A stretch of 10,237 nt of DNA. It comes from Kiritimatiellia bacterium (GTDB lineage: Bacteria > Verrucomicrobiota > Kiritimatiellia > RFP12 > UBA1067). The notes beneath the pieces were generated by a model. That model was not told the origin of the DNA. It did not search any database and worked only from the letters and a program-made list of their open reading frames with translations. Shown one piece after another: positions 1 to 7,216 of this stretch. The DNA is taken from contig JAFVZE010000094.1 of the NCBI GenBank assembly GCA_017508315.1, positions 1-10,237 of the forward strand, in the 5' to 3' direction. A program made the position numbers and the translations under genes. How positions within the stretch are numbered: the stretch's first letter is position 1; the number at the start of each line of letters is the position of its first letter.

Positions 1-2
1 TC

Positions 3-416
3 ATGATCACCGTAACCAAAACAGTCAAGTTCGACGCCGCCCATGTTCTTACGAACCATCAGGGGCTGTGCAAAAATCTGCACGGACACACTTACCGCGT
101 CGATATTTCCGTCACCCAGGACGCGGATGACGAAAGTGACATGGTCATCGACTTCAAGGATCTGAAGAATATCGCCAACGAGGTCATCTGCGAGCGTTTC
201 GACCACGCCTTCGTCTACAACACCGAATCGGAGGGGGAACGCGAGATCGCCGCGGTCGTGAAAAAACACGGTATGCGCGCCGCGGCAATTCCGTTCCGGT
301 CGACGGCGGAGAATTTCGCCCGACTCTTCTACCGCGAACTCAAAGCCAGGATACCCGGGCTTTCGTCGGTCAAAGTCTGGGAGACGGCGGAAAGCTGCGC
401 GGAGTACCGGCCGTGA
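3..416 (+). CDS. queD: 6-carboxytetrahydropterin synthase (QueD / PTPS family)
   Basis: Predicted to convert 7,8-dihydroneopterin triphosphate to 6-carboxy-5,6,7,8-tetrahydropterin, an early cytosolic step towards preQ0 and queuosine in tRNA. The 137-residue length fits the family. Visible family residues are the zinc histidines H14 (FDAAH), H27 and H29 (LHGH), the catalytic-type Cys C23 in CKNLHGH, the DH pair D67-H68, and a C-terminal VWETAESC segment that aligns with the VKET..C region of known QueD proteins. The ATG is two bases into the window and starts at the normal family N-terminus, so the gene looks complete, although its upstream signals are missing. Its stop overlaps the start of rsmD by four bases (GTGA). 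No queC or queE partner is in view. A true 6-pyruvoyltetrahydropterin synthase is the alternative; the short CxxxHGH form favours QueD. Confidence 0.92.
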   Translation: MITVTKTVKFDAAHVLTNHQGLCKNLHGHTYRVDISVTQDADDESDMVIDFKDLKNIANEVICERFDHAFVYNTESEGEREIAAVVKKHGMRAAAIPFRSTAENFARLFYRELKARIPGLSSVKVWETAESCAEYRP

Positions 417-976
417 GGATAACCGCGGGCGAATTCGGAGGGCTTAATCTGCGCGTTCCCGGGAGCGGACGCATCCGGCCTACGCAGGACCGGGTGCGCG
501 AGGCGCTTTTCTCGATGCTGCAAAGCGAAATCCCCGGCTGTGATTTTCTCGACCTTTTCGCGGGGACCGGTTCGGCCGGGCTGGAGGCGCTTTCCCGCGG
601 TGCGCGTCACGCCACGTTCGTCGAGGCCGACGCGAAACATCTCTCGGTTCTCAGGGACAACGCTCGGTTCTGCCTGAAGGACGGTTGCGCCGGACGTGCG
701 GATTTTATCCGGGCGGACGTCTACCGCTGGATTTCTTCCTACCGCGGCCCGGGCTTTTCGGCAGCATTCGCAGATCCGCCGTACGCGCTCGGGGAAAGCA
801 GGGGCTACGCCAGCGTGCTCGCGACGCTCAAGGAACGCGAAGTCGTCCGTCCCGGGGGGCTCTTCATCGCGGAAATGACGGCGGTCCAGAAGCCGGAAGA
901 AACTCCCGGCTGGGAATTGCTGAAGGACCGTACATACGGAAAAACACGTCTCTCTATTTGGCGAAATTTGCTATAA
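413..976 (+). CDS. rsmD: 16S rRNA (guanine(966)-N2)-methyltransferase RsmD
   Basis: Class I SAM-dependent methyltransferase that makes m2G966 in 16S rRNA of the small subunit. The 187-residue length is normal. It shows the N-terminal RPTQDRVREALFSML block (residues 22-36), the SAM-binding motif DLFAGTGSAGLEALSRGA (47-64), an acidic VEAD ending the second strand (70-73), the catalytic DPPY (121-124), and the C-terminal YGKTRLSIWR strand typical of RsmD. The start is GTG at 413, overlapping the queD stop as GTGA, with a GGAG Shine-Dalgarno at 401-404 eight bases upstream. This implies coupling to queD. Its TAA stop (974-976) lies inside a TATAAT that may be the metG -10 box. Confidence 0.95.
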   Translation: MRITAGEFGGLNLRVPGSGRIRPTQDRVREALFSMLQSEIPGCDFLDLFAGTGSAGLEALSRGARHATFVEADAKHLSVLRDNARFCLKDGCAGRADFIRADVYRWISSYRGPGFSAAFADPPYALGESRGYASVLATLKEREVVRPGGLFIAEMTAVQKPEETPGWELLKDRTYGKTRLSIWRNLL

Positions 977-977
977 T
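972..977 (+). promoter_or_regulatory. Possible metG -10 box (TATAAT) giving a leaderless or near-leaderless transcript
   Basis: A perfect TATAAT ends eight bases before the metG ATG and covers the rsmD stop codon. If it is used, transcription should start about seven bases downstream, at or next to the A of the ATG (985). No good -35 hexamer is visible at 16-18 bases spacing, and TTGGCG at 958-963 is too close. No Shine-Dalgarno precedes metG. The motif match is certain; its function is inference. Confidence 0.4.
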
Positions 978-984
978 ACCCGCC

Positions 985-3024
985 ATGGGAGAAAACAGAA
1001 GAATAGTCGTTACGAGCGCTCTGCCGTACGCCAACGGGGATATTCACATCGGACATCTGGTTGAGTACATCCAGACCGATTTCTGGGTCCGCTTTCAGAA
1101 GATGCGCGGAAACGAGTGCGTCTACGTCTGCGCCGACGATACCCACGGCACGCCTATCATGATCCGGGCGCGCAAGGAGGGGATCACGCCGGAGGAACTG
1201 ATCGCCCGCAGTCACGCCGAGCATTTGCGCGACTTTACCGATTTTCAGATAAAGTTCGACAACTACTACACCACCAACTCGCCCGAGAACAGGGAGTTGA
1301 GCGAGCGGATATACAAGGCGGCGGAGGCCAAGGGGTACATCACGCGCAGGACCACGCCCCAGCTCTACTGCGGGCACTGCAAAATGTTTCTGCCCGACCG
1401 GTTCGTAAAGGGCGTCTGCCCGAAGTGCGGCGCGGCGGACCAGTACGGCGACAGCTGCGACAAGTGCGGGGCGACCTACGGCGCGGAGGAACTCGGCTCG
1501 CCGAAGTGCACGACCTGCGGCGGAACGCCGGTCGTGAAGGATTCCGAGCACCTTTACTACGAACTTGAGCCGCAGCACGAATATCTCGAAAAGTGGATTC
1601 CCGGCCACACGACGAGCGATGTCTCCAACAAGCTTCTCGAATGGTTCAGGGAGCCTCTGCGCGGCTGGTGCATCTCCCGCGACGCGCCGTATTTCGGTTT
1701 CGAGATTCCCGGCTGCAAGGACAAGTATTTCTACGTCTGGGTCGACGCCCCGGTCGGCTATATCGCCAGTTTGAAGAACGCCGGCAGGTTCGAGATGTGG
1801 AACGACGAGAACGTCGAACTCTACCATTTCATCGGCAAGGACATCATCCGCTTCCACTGCCTCTTCTGGCCGGGCATGCTCAACGCCGCCGGTTTCAAGG
1901 GGCCGACGAAGGTTTTCGTGCACGGCTTTCTCACCGTCAACGGCGAGAAGATGTCGAAGTCCAAGGGGACGTTCGTTTCGGCGCGCACCTATCTCGACAA
2001 TCTGCCTCCCGAGGCGCTCAGATACTACTACGCCGCGAAACTCGGCGGCACCACGGACGACATGGATCTCAATCTCGCCGATTTCGTCCAGCGCGTCAAT
2101 TCCGATCTCGTGGGCAAGATAACCAACATCGCCTCGCGCGGCGGTCAGATGCTCCAGAAGAAGCTCGGCGGCATGCTCGGGACGATGGACGACGAGGGCA
2201 GGGCGCTGGTCAGGAAGTGCATCGACGCCGGAGAGACGGTCGCGAAGCACTACGAGGATCGCAGATTCAACCAGGCGGTCGTCGAAATCTGCCGTCTCGC
2301 CGACGCCGCCAACGAATATTTCGACAGGCGCGAACCGTGGAAGACCGTCAAGAGCGACGAGGAGGCGACGCGTACGACGCTTACCGCCGCGCTCAACGCT
2401 TTCCGCATCATCGCCATCTATCTGAAGCCCGTCCTTCCCGCTTACGCCGACAAGGCGATGAAGCTCTTCGGCGAAAGCGAATGGAACTGGGAGAGCGCCG
2501 CGCGGACGAAGGAGAACTGTGCGCTCGGCGAATACGAGTATCTTGCCAGCCGCATCGACCCGAAGCAGGTAGAAGCGATGATCGAGGCGGCCAAGGTAAA
2601 GCCCGGAGAATCCGGCGAGGTGAGCCACGAGTCGCGCGCGAGCAAGAACAAGTCCGCCGCGAAGTCGGCCGTCGAAGCGCCCGCGCTCAAGCCGGAGATC
2701 GCGTTCGGAGATTTCGAAAAACTCGATCTGCGCGTCGGCGTCGTGGAGAGCTGCGAGACGGTGCCGAAGAGTTCGAAACTGCTCAAGTTCGTGCTCGACG
2801 CCGGTCCGCTCGGCAAACGCACGATCTTCTCGGGTATCCGCGGCGCCTATCCCGAGCCGGAAAAACTCGTCGGCAGAGAAGTGGTGTTCGTCGCCAATTT
2901 GGCTCCGCGCAAGATGTCGGTCGGAGTTTCGGAGGGAATGATTCTCTACGCCGGCGAACCGGGAACGAACGGGGGCGTGCTTTCGCCGACGGCGGAAGCG
3001 GGCGGAGGCACGCAGGCCACTTGA
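985..3024 (+). CDS. metG: Methionyl-tRNA synthetase with C-terminal tRNA-binding domain
   Basis: Charges tRNA-Met with methionine in the cytosol. Predicted 679 residues. The class I catalytic core has HIGH at residues 21-24 and KMSKS at 322-326. The connective zinc region has eight Cys in four CxxC pairs (129/132, 145/148, 158/161, 175/178), the double-knuckle form, where the E. coli enzyme has one zinc. An anticodon-binding helical domain follows. A Lys/Ala-rich linker of about 30 residues then leads to an EMAPII/Trbp111-like OB domain from about residue 570, with FEKLDLRVG and NLAPRKMSVGVSEGM, which usually mediates dimerisation and tRNA binding. The ATG at 985 is chosen because the protein starts just before the SALPYANGDIHIGH block; the open frame continues upstream without family similarity. 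No Shine-Dalgarno is seen. The stop adjoins the tadC-like gene. Confidence 0.97.
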   Translation: MGENRRIVVTSALPYANGDIHIGHLVEYIQTDFWVRFQKMRGNECVYVCADDTHGTPIMIRARKEGITPEELIARSHAEHLRDFTDFQIKFDNYYTTNSPENRELSERIYKAAEAKGYITRRTTPQLYCGHCKMFLPDRFVKGVCPKCGAADQYGDSCDKCGATYGAEELGSPKCTTCGGTPVVKDSEHLYYELEPQHEYLEKWIPGHTTSDVSNKLLEWFREPLRGWCISRDAPYFGFEIPGCKDKYFYVWVDAPVGYIASLKNAGRFEMWNDENVELYHFIGKDIIRFHCLFWPGMLNAAGFKGPTKVFVHGFLTVNGEKMSKSKGTFVSARTYLDNLPPEALRYYYAAKLGGTTDDMDLNLADFVQRVNSDLVGKITNIASRGGQMLQKKLGGMLGTMDDEGRALVRKCIDAGETVAKHYEDRRFNQAVVEICRLADAANEYFDRREPWKTVKSDEEATRTTLTAALNAFRIIAIYLKPVLPAYADKAMKLFGESEWNWESAARTKENCALGEYEYLASRIDPKQVEAMIEAAKVKPGESGEVSHESRASKNKSAAKSAVEAPALKPEIAFGDFEKLDLRVGVVESCETVPKSSKLLKFVLDAGPLGKRTIFSGIRGAYPEPEKLVGREVVFVANLAPRKMSVGVSEGMILYAGEPGTNGGVLSPTAEAGGGTQAT

Positions 3025-3029
3025 CCGTT

Positions 3030-3830
3030 ATGGGAGCGTTAGACATACTGGTGATTGCAGCCTGGGCGTTGTGCGCCGCGGCCTTCGCCTGGTACGCCGC
3101 GTCGGTGGCCGGCGATGTCACCTATGTCACGCTCGCCGACGGACGGCGGCAGGAGCGTTCGATACCGCTCGTGTTCAAGTTGCTCTTGCCGTTCGCGCAG
3201 AATTTCTATCCGCTCATACGGAAGCGGATGTTCGCCGGTTCCGTGGAGCGGGCGGGCAAGATGCTGGTGCAGGGCGGATTCGAAGGCCTTATTTCTGCGG
3301 AAGAGTTTGTCGCGCTGCAGCTGATGCTTCTGTGGGTGCTGCCGCTTTTCTGGCTGCGCTCGGCGGTCAGGCGGCGTCACGCTTCGATAATGCGCGCATT
3401 GCCGTTCGTGCTTGATCTTCTGACGCTTTCGGTGGAGGCCGGCATGGATTTCATCAGCGCGCTCCAGCGCAACTGCCGCAGCCGCAGACTTGATGCGCTC
3501 AACGAGGAGCTTTTGCGCATGACCAAGGAGATTCAGGTCGGCTCTTCCAGACGGGAGGCTCTTTCGAATATGGCAGAGCGCGTGGGGCAGGGGGATCTGC
3601 GCTCGCTTGCGCTTTCGCTCATCCAGGCCGATGAACTCGGCGTTTCCATAGGCACGATGCTGCGCATCCAGTCGGAACAGCTCAGATCGAAACGGTTCGA
3701 CCGGGCGGAGAAACTTGCCGCGGAAGCGCCGGTGAAGATGCTCGGACCGCTCATGCTGTGCATTTTCCCGGCCGTGTTCATCGTGCTTCTCGGCCCCATC
3801 GTAAGTCAGGCGATGAAAGGAATGTGGTAA
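3030..3830 (+). CDS. tadC: TadC-like type II secretion system F-domain membrane protein
   Basis: Inner-membrane platform protein of Tad/Flp-type pilus or secretion machines. Predicted 266 residues. There is an N-terminal membrane helix (about 5-27), a hydrophobic segment at about 93-109, a T2SSF domain from about 123 (LPFVLDLLTLSVEAG, then QADELGVSIGTMLRIQSEQLR), and the typical TadC ending EAPVKMLGPLMLCIFPAVF with a last membrane helix (about 238-259). Full-length TadC often has a pair of middle helices; here that pair seems reduced to one short segment. ATG 3030 has no close Shine-Dalgarno. A TTG at 3021, in frame and overlapping the metG stop as TTGA, lies 12 bases after GGAGG (3004-3008) and could be the true start, adding three residues. 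TadA ATPase, TadB, secretin and pilin are not in the window, so the assembly it serves is unknown. The stop overlaps the next ATG by one base (TAATG). Confidence 0.82.
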   Translation: MGALDILVIAAWALCAAAFAWYAASVAGDVTYVTLADGRRQERSIPLVFKLLLPFAQNFYPLIRKRMFAGSVERAGKMLVQGGFEGLISAEEFVALQLMLLWVLPLFWLRSAVRRRHASIMRALPFVLDLLTLSVEAGMDFISALQRNCRSRRLDALNEELLRMTKEIQVGSSRREALSNMAERVGQGDLRSLALSLIQADELGVSIGTMLRIQSEQLRSKRFDRAEKLAAEAPVKMLGPLMLCIFPAVFIVLLGPIVSQAMKGMW

Positions 3831-5155
3831 TGGCTAAACGTCCTGAAATCGTAATCGCCGGCGGCGTCAATGCCGGCAAACGCTACCGCGTGCCGGAGGC
3901 GGGGTTGCGTCTCGGGAGATCGTCGTCCAACGATATTCATCTGCCGGACGAGGAACTCTCCCGCAACCACTGTCTGTTTGAAGTTTCCGGCGAGAGCGGC
4001 ATAAAGATCACCGATCTCGCGAGCGCCAACGGAACTTTCCTCAACGGGCGCGAAATCGGCGGCGAACCGGTGGAGCTTTCGCCGGGGGATATCATCGAAG
4101 TCGGCGGCACCGAAATCAGAATCGTCGGGGAAGAGCGCGAAATCCCCGTCGCCCCCTGCGACGTGGACCTCGGTCTCGGAACGGCTCCTTCGCCTTTTTC
4201 CAGAGAGGAAGGGACGTCTTTGCCGCCGTCGAAGAAGCGTTCGCCGGTCGCGTCCGTTCTGTGGGTCGTCGCGCTTCTGCTGGCGGCGGCGGCGATTTAT
4301 TTCACGCTTGCGCTTCCGTCCGCCCCGAAAGACGAAGCGCCCGTCGCCGTCCGAGAGGTCAGTCAGGTTGTGAATGAAGTCTATTACGAGAAGATCGAGG
4401 CCGATTCCAAGGGGATTTTTAGGTATGAAATGACGCTCTCCCCCGACGGCGTGCTGAAGGTGACGATCGACGACGTGCCGGAGGAGAACCGTCATCTGAC
4501 CAAGAGCCAGAAACTTGACGAATCTTCGCTCGCGCAGCTCAACGAGATACTTTCGTTCGAAGCGCTGCGGAAGATCGACCGCGAATACGCCGGTGTCGAG
4601 CCGGATCCGCCCGCGCTCGAAAGCTGGCGGCTCAAGGTGGTTTATTCCTCGAGGGTGCGGAACATAAGCATCGTCAACACCCGCGAACCGGAAGCGTTCC
4701 GCCGGATACGCGAAAAGCTTGAAGCGTTTTCCAAAAACCAGCTGGGGATATGGGCGATCCAGTATTCGCGGGAGAAGCTCATCGAACTTGCCGAGGAGGC
4801 CAACCGTCTCGGACGCACGAAGTGGGAGGACCGCGAAGTCCAGTACGGAAACCTTTTCGGAGCCGTCGCCGCGTTCAAGGAGGCGATTTTCTATCTTGAG
4901 ACGGTAAACCCCAAGCCGCCGTGCGCCGAAGAGGCCCACAGGGGTCTGGAGGAGGCGGCTCGTGAGCTTGAACGGCGCTACCGCGACCAGCGCTTTCTTG
5001 CCGACCGGGCGATCAATCTGCAGCGTTGGGACGTCGCGCAGAAGGAGCTCGGCATACTGCTGGAGATGATTCCGGATCGCGGAGACGAGAGAAACCGCGA
5101 GGCGACCGCCAAACTCATCGATGTTGAAAAGCGCATGAAGAAGGGGGGAAGGTAA
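3830..5155 (+). CDS. FHA-domain protein with one membrane helix and a TPR-like C-terminal region
   Basis: Predicted 441 residues. Residues about 5-100 are a forkhead-associated domain with all usual phosphothreonine-binding features: GRSSSNDIHL (29-38), LSRNH (43-47) and DLASANGTFLNG (62-73). It should bind a phosphorylated partner in the cytoplasm. After a Pro/Ser-rich basic linker, one membrane helix spans about 139-162. The remaining 280 residues would be outside the inner membrane. They comprise a first part I do not recognise (about 165-325, around YEMTLSPDGVLKV) and a helical part with two TPR-like pairs (AVAAFKEAIFYLETV, and RWDVAQKELGILLEMIP). ATG 3830 is preceded by AAAGGA at 3816-3821 and overlaps the tadC stop. 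The order TadC, FHA, PEGA suggests one envelope complex, with the FHA end sensing Ser/Thr phosphorylation. No kinase or phosphatase is present here. Exact role unknown. Confidence 0.85.
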   Translation: MAKRPEIVIAGGVNAGKRYRVPEAGLRLGRSSSNDIHLPDEELSRNHCLFEVSGESGIKITDLASANGTFLNGREIGGEPVELSPGDIIEVGGTEIRIVGEEREIPVAPCDVDLGLGTAPSPFSREEGTSLPPSKKRSPVASVLWVVALLLAAAAIYFTLALPSAPKDEAPVAVREVSQVVNEVYYEKIEADSKGIFRYEMTLSPDGVLKVTIDDVPEENRHLTKSQKLDESSLAQLNEILSFEALRKIDREYAGVEPDPPALESWRLKVVYSSRVRNISIVNTREPEAFRRIREKLEAFSKNQLGIWAIQYSREKLIELAEEANRLGRTKWEDREVQYGNLFGAVAAFKEAIFYLETVNPKPPCAEEAHRGLEEAARELERRYRDQRFLADRAINLQRWDVAQKELGILLEMIPDRGDERNREATAKLIDVEKRMKKGGR

Positions 5156-5156
5156 G

Positions 5157-6473
5157 ATGTTGAATCCCTTTGTCGCGGTTTGTCTGCTGATGCTGGCGTC
5201 GCCTCTTATGGCCGATTCGCGCCCGCCGTGCCGCGTCAGCATAACCAGTCAGCCGGAAGGCGCAAGCGTTATCGTGGACGGCAAGGACCGCGGGACCACG
5301 CCGATAACCCTCTTCGATCTCGCGCCGGGACGGCACCACTTGAAACTGCGCCGCGCCGGATATGTCGAGCGCGACCGTTTCTTCAGCACGAGCGAGGGCC
5401 CGTTCATCGAAAAAAGCGAGGTGCTCGACGAGGTGAAGGGGATATTACTGCTGAAAACCGATCCCGAAGGATGCGATATCGTCGTTGACGGGGTGTCGAT
5501 GGGTCAGACGCCGAGGCTCATAACCACGCTCGCCGCCAAAGACCTCTACAATATCAAACTCCGCAAGGCGGGTTATCAGGATCATGCCATCAGCGTCAAA
5601 TTCGAGGGCCGCAAGCCGCTGGTGCGCGAGGAAAAACTCGTTCTCGCCTCCGGTGTGGTGGACATCATTTCCGAACCGGCCGGCGCGGAAGTGACGATCA
5701 ACGGCATCGCCCGCGGGTGTACGCCCGTCAAAGTGAGCGGTATTCCCAAGGGGCTTGCGAGCGTGGTGCTGAAAATGAAGGGTTTTGCCGACAAAACGCT
5801 TGAACTGCGCGTGAACGCCGGCGATGTCCAGACCCTGTCCACGGCTCTTGAACGGCTCCCGGGGACGTTGCACCTCGTGTCGGTTCCGGAAGGGGCCCGC
5901 TTTTATCTCAACGGCGAAGCCCGCGGCAAAGGGCCGGTCGCGATCACCGGACTGACGCCCGGGGCCTATCAGGTGCGCGCCGAGCTTGAAGGTTACGGCA
6001 CGTCGGAGCGCACGATAACCATCGGCAACGGCGAATCGGCACGCGAGGAATTCAGGCTTTCGAACGTGATGGGGCGGCTCGAAGTGCGAACCAGCCCTCC
6101 GGGAGCGCAGATATTTTTCGACGGACGGCTCATCGGGACGACTAGAACGCAGTCTGAAAAGGCGGAATTCAGCGATGTGTTCGCGATCGACAATGTTTTG
6201 GAGGGAGAGCATTCGCTCGTCGTCAAGAAAGACGGCTACGCCGAATCTGTGCGACATCCGAAAATCAAGAATTCCAAGACTTCGGTCGCCAATGTGCGCC
6301 TGCGGAGGATTTTTGTTCCGAATGTCGAGATTCTGACCGCGCGCGGCGAATACCGCGGGGTGTTCGTTTCCCGTTCCCCTACGGAAGTGGTGCTGGAAGT
6401 CTCGCTCGGGATAACCAGAAGTTTCCCGCAGTCGGAGATCCGCAAGTTCACCTGGCTGGAATCCGGCAAGTGA
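5157..6473 (+). CDS. Exported protein with five PEGA repeats
   Basis: Predicted 438 residues. Residues 1-19 look like a signal peptide with an SPase I site after ASPLMA; the n-region lacks basic residues, and there is no lipobox Cys right after it. Five PEGA domains follow at about 26-69, 95-140, 166-210, 236-280 and 306-361, each with the pattern S.PEGA.V.vdG...G.TP and ending in ..AGY or ..GY. The C-terminal 60-70 residues (NVEILTARGEYRGVFVSRS...) form a separate beta-rich segment I cannot name. PEGA domains are small beta-sandwiches found in surface and periplasmic proteins; their ligand is mostly unknown. ATG 5157 follows the FHA gene by one base and has a strong G-rich site, GGAAGG at 5147-5152. 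It is probably a periplasmic partner of the FHA protein, by position only. Confidence 0.86.
   Translation: MLNPFVAVCLLMLASPLMADSRPPCRVSITSQPEGASVIVDGKDRGTTPITLFDLAPGRHHLKLRRAGYVERDRFFSTSEGPFIEKSEVLDEVKGILLLKTDPEGCDIVVDGVSMGQTPRLITTLAAKDLYNIKLRKAGYQDHAISVKFEGRKPLVREEKLVLASGVVDIISEPAGAEVTINGIARGCTPVKVSGIPKGLASVVLKMKGFADKTLELRVNAGDVQTLSTALERLPGTLHLVSVPEGARFYLNGEARGKGPVAITGLTPGAYQVRAELEGYGTSERTITIGNGESAREEFRLSNVMGRLEVRTSPPGAQIFFDGRLIGTTRTQSEKAEFSDVFAIDNVLEGEHSLVVKKDGYAESVRHPKIKNSKTSVANVRLRRIFVPNVEILTARGEYRGVFVSRSPTEVVLEVSLGITRSFPQSEIRKFTWLESGK
5232..6239 (+). repeat. Tandem array of five diverged PEGA-coding repeats
   Basis: The protein repeats start at residues 26, 95, 166, 236 and 306, a period of 69-71 residues (about 210 bases). 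In nucleotides they run about 5232-5363, 5439-5576, 5652-5786, 5862-5996 and 6072-6239. Repeat 5 carries roughly ten extra residues between its G.T turn and its EG.HSLVVKKDGY end. The repeats are conserved as protein but diverged as DNA, so the duplication is old and recent slippage is unlikely. Confidence 0.8.
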
Positions 6474-7216
6474 GGAAGCGGCTCGATCTTGCATTGGTCG
6501 AGAGAGGACTTGCGGGCAGCCGCAGTCTTGCGCAGGCGCTTATTCTCGAGGGCAAGGTTCGGGTCTCCGGTCAGGTCGAGCGCAAGGCTTCGCGGCAGGT
6601 GGATGAAACCTGCGATCTTAAGGTGGAGGAGCCGGCTCGTTTCGTCTCCCGCGGCGGTGAAAAACTCGAAGGGGCGTTCCGCAGCTGGGATTCCCTCTCC
6701 GCGCAGGGCAGGATCTGCATCGACGTGGGAAGCTCCACCGGCGGATTCACAGACTGTCTGCTGCAGCACGGCGCGGAATTCGTGATGGCGGTGGATGTGG
6801 GCACCAACCAGCTCGCCTACAAGCTGCGCAGCGATTCGCGGGTGTGGGTGCGCGAGAACTACAACGCCCGGTACATGAAAAGCGGGGACCTGCCGAAAGT
6901 TCCGTCGCTTGCGGTGACGGATGTCTCCTTCATATCGCTCAAACTCATTCTGCCGCCGATCGTCGACGTGCTCGCCCCCGGCGGGGAGATCGTCGCGCTC
7001 ATAAAGCCGCAGTTCGAGGTCGGGCGCGGCAATGCGCCGGGAGGGCTGGTAAAGGACGAGACGCTGCGCATCGCCGCGCGCGACGGCATCGTCGGTTTCG
7101 CCGTCGGCGAACTGGGGCTTGAACTGCTCGGACTTGCCGAGTCGCCGATAAAAGGGCGGGAGATGGGCAACACGGAATATCTTTCATACTGGCGCAAAAA
7201 GGGAGATCGGGAATGA
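6470..7216 (+). CDS. tlyA: TlyA-family rRNA 2'-O-methyltransferase (S4 domain plus FtsJ-like fold)
   Basis: Predicted 248 residues, slightly shorter than the usual 260-275. An S4 RNA-binding domain (RLDLALVERGLAGSRSLAQA) occupies about residues 1-60. An RrmJ/FtsJ-like SAM methyltransferase follows, with VSRGGEKLEGA (59-69), the SAM loop DVGSSTGGFTD (85-95), DVGTNQLAYKLR (109-120), TDVSFISLK (150-158) and IKPQFEVG (178-185). K65, D151 and K179, with a late Glu (GNTEYL), would make the K-D-K-E methyltransferase tetrad. Studied TlyA enzymes methylate cytidine 2'-OH in 16S and/or 23S rRNA. The 'haemolysin' name used for this family is historical and nothing here indicates a toxin. The start is GTG at 6470, overlapping the PEGA gene stop as GTGA; the Shine-Dalgarno is weak, so coupling is likely. 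The stop overlaps deoA as ATGA. Confidence 0.93.
   Translation: MRKRLDLALVERGLAGSRSLAQALILEGKVRVSGQVERKASRQVDETCDLKVEEPARFVSRGGEKLEGAFRSWDSLSAQGRICIDVGSSTGGFTDCLLQHGAEFVMAVDVGTNQLAYKLRSDSRVWVRENYNARYMKSGDLPKVPSLAVTDVSFISLKLILPPIVDVLAPGGEIVALIKPQFEVGRGNAPGGLVKDETLRIAARDGIVGFAVGELGLELLGLAESPIKGREMGNTEYLSYWRKKGDRE

Noticed and set aside
685..984. 100-codon upstream extension of the metG frame
   Set aside because: It overlaps rsmD out of frame, is Arg-rich without family similarity, and the synthetase fold begins at the ATG of 985.
805..2628. Antisense open frame of 607 codons opposite metG
   Set aside because: It mirrors the codon structure of G+C-rich metG, has no recognisable domain, and is rich in Arg, Val and Asp as such shadows are. 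The sense strand encodes an unmistakable synthetase.
3021..3049. TTGACC plus CATACT with 17-base spacing, as a possible internal promoter for the tadC-like gene
   Set aside because: The -10 match is only four of six, and the start would lie inside the tadC coding sequence, so it could not serve the full gene. It is likely chance.
3806..5242. Antisense open frame of 478 codons opposite the FHA gene
   Set aside because: It is a shadow of the FHA gene. It has no domain, and the sense frame has an intact FHA motif set, a membrane helix and a ribosome binding site.
6470..7216. Reading TlyA as a haemolysin or virulence factor
   Set aside because: The sequence is a clear S4-plus-methyltransferase rRNA enzyme; the old name does not imply toxin activity.
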